A DNA stretch of 5,888 nucleotides from an uncultured Clostridia bacterium (GTDB taxonomy: Bacteria > Bacillota > Clostridia > Christensenellales > CAG-917): positions 1-5,888 of the forward strand of contig USGA01000052.1 in the NCBI GenBank assembly GCA_900554085.1. Direction: 5' to 3'. Under the pieces are notes generated by a model. It saw only the letters and a list, made by a program, of their open reading frames with translations, searched no databases and was not told where the DNA came from. A program made the position numbers and the translations under genes. Positions 5,794 through 5,888 of the stretch are shown here, piece after piece. Every line of letters starts with the position of its first letter. Within the stretch, counting starts at the first letter, position 1.

Positions 5794-5888
5794 ATGCTGA
5801 CTCTGAATCTGAACCTTCTGTATACAGTCGTCAACATTCTGGTTCTGTTTTTGCTGCTGCGCAAGTTCCTGTACAAGCCTGTCATGAA
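5794..5888 (+). CDS. atpF: F-type ATP synthase subunit b (N-terminal part)
   Basis: The first 31 codons are present; the gene leaves the right edge. The reading MLTLNLNLLYTVVNILVLFL continues to LLRKFLYKPVM. This is the typical start of subunit b: a single hydrophobic membrane anchor followed by the RKFLYKPV segment that leads into the long coiled-coil peripheral stalk holding F1 to F0. It follows atpE by 17 nt in the standard order (c then b). Leucine codons are mostly CTG (9 of 11), as in atpE. The identification rests on a short stretch plus position, but both agree. Confidence 0.88.
   Translation, partial: MLTLNLNLLYTVVNILVLFLLLRKFLYKPVM

Noticed and set aside
5787..5888. Alternative atpF start at the first ATG
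   Set aside because: It is 1 nt from the GGAGG and reads MTNADSESE, a polar sequence in a different frame, not the hydrophobic subunit b anchor.

Overview
The window looks like a piece of an anaerobic gut-type Clostridia (Bacillota) genome, quite possibly from a metagenome assembly. This rests on protein resemblance (single-chain PurL, c-subunit sequence), strong AGGAGG-type ribosome sites and a palindromic intergenic repeat style that I associate from memory with gut Clostridia. No species can be named.

Positions 1 to 5349 hold a compact minus-strand purine operon in the order purL, guaB, folD. purL (1231 aa) makes FGAM in de novo IMP synthesis. guaB (501 aa) turns IMP into XMP towards GMP. 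folD (only the first 45 residues lie in the window) supplies the one-carbon folates that feed purine synthesis. The genes are almost fused: 8 nt separate purL from guaB, with the purL stop codon adjoining the guaB ribosome site, and 2 nt separate guaB from folD. The IMP dehydrogenase closely resembles, from memory, the unusual enzyme of the protozoan Tritrichomonas foetus, including its catalytic numbering and the residue pair linked there to low mycophenolic acid sensitivity.

Positions 5350 to 5551 are a divergent spacer between purL and the plus-strand ATP synthase genes. It is dominated by a 123-bp element with perfect 8-bp terminal inverted repeats, built from two related hairpin units in opposite orientation. 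I see no convincing promoter for either side and no purine riboswitch.

Positions 5552 to 5888 hold atpE (subunit c, complete) and the start of atpF (subunit b). atpB, the usual gene before atpE, is absent; the purine operon takes its place on the opposite strand.

The most notable signal is a change of codon use inside purL. The first 40 or so codons use CTG for 7 of 8 leucines, like atpE and atpF, whereas the next stretch uses CTG for 1 of 11. The switch falls on the conserved motif NRYDVEG. With the missing atpB and the dispersed-type repeat, this suggests a recombination junction or an assembly chimera. No defence, mobile-element or otherwise new system is evident; everything else is housekeeping.
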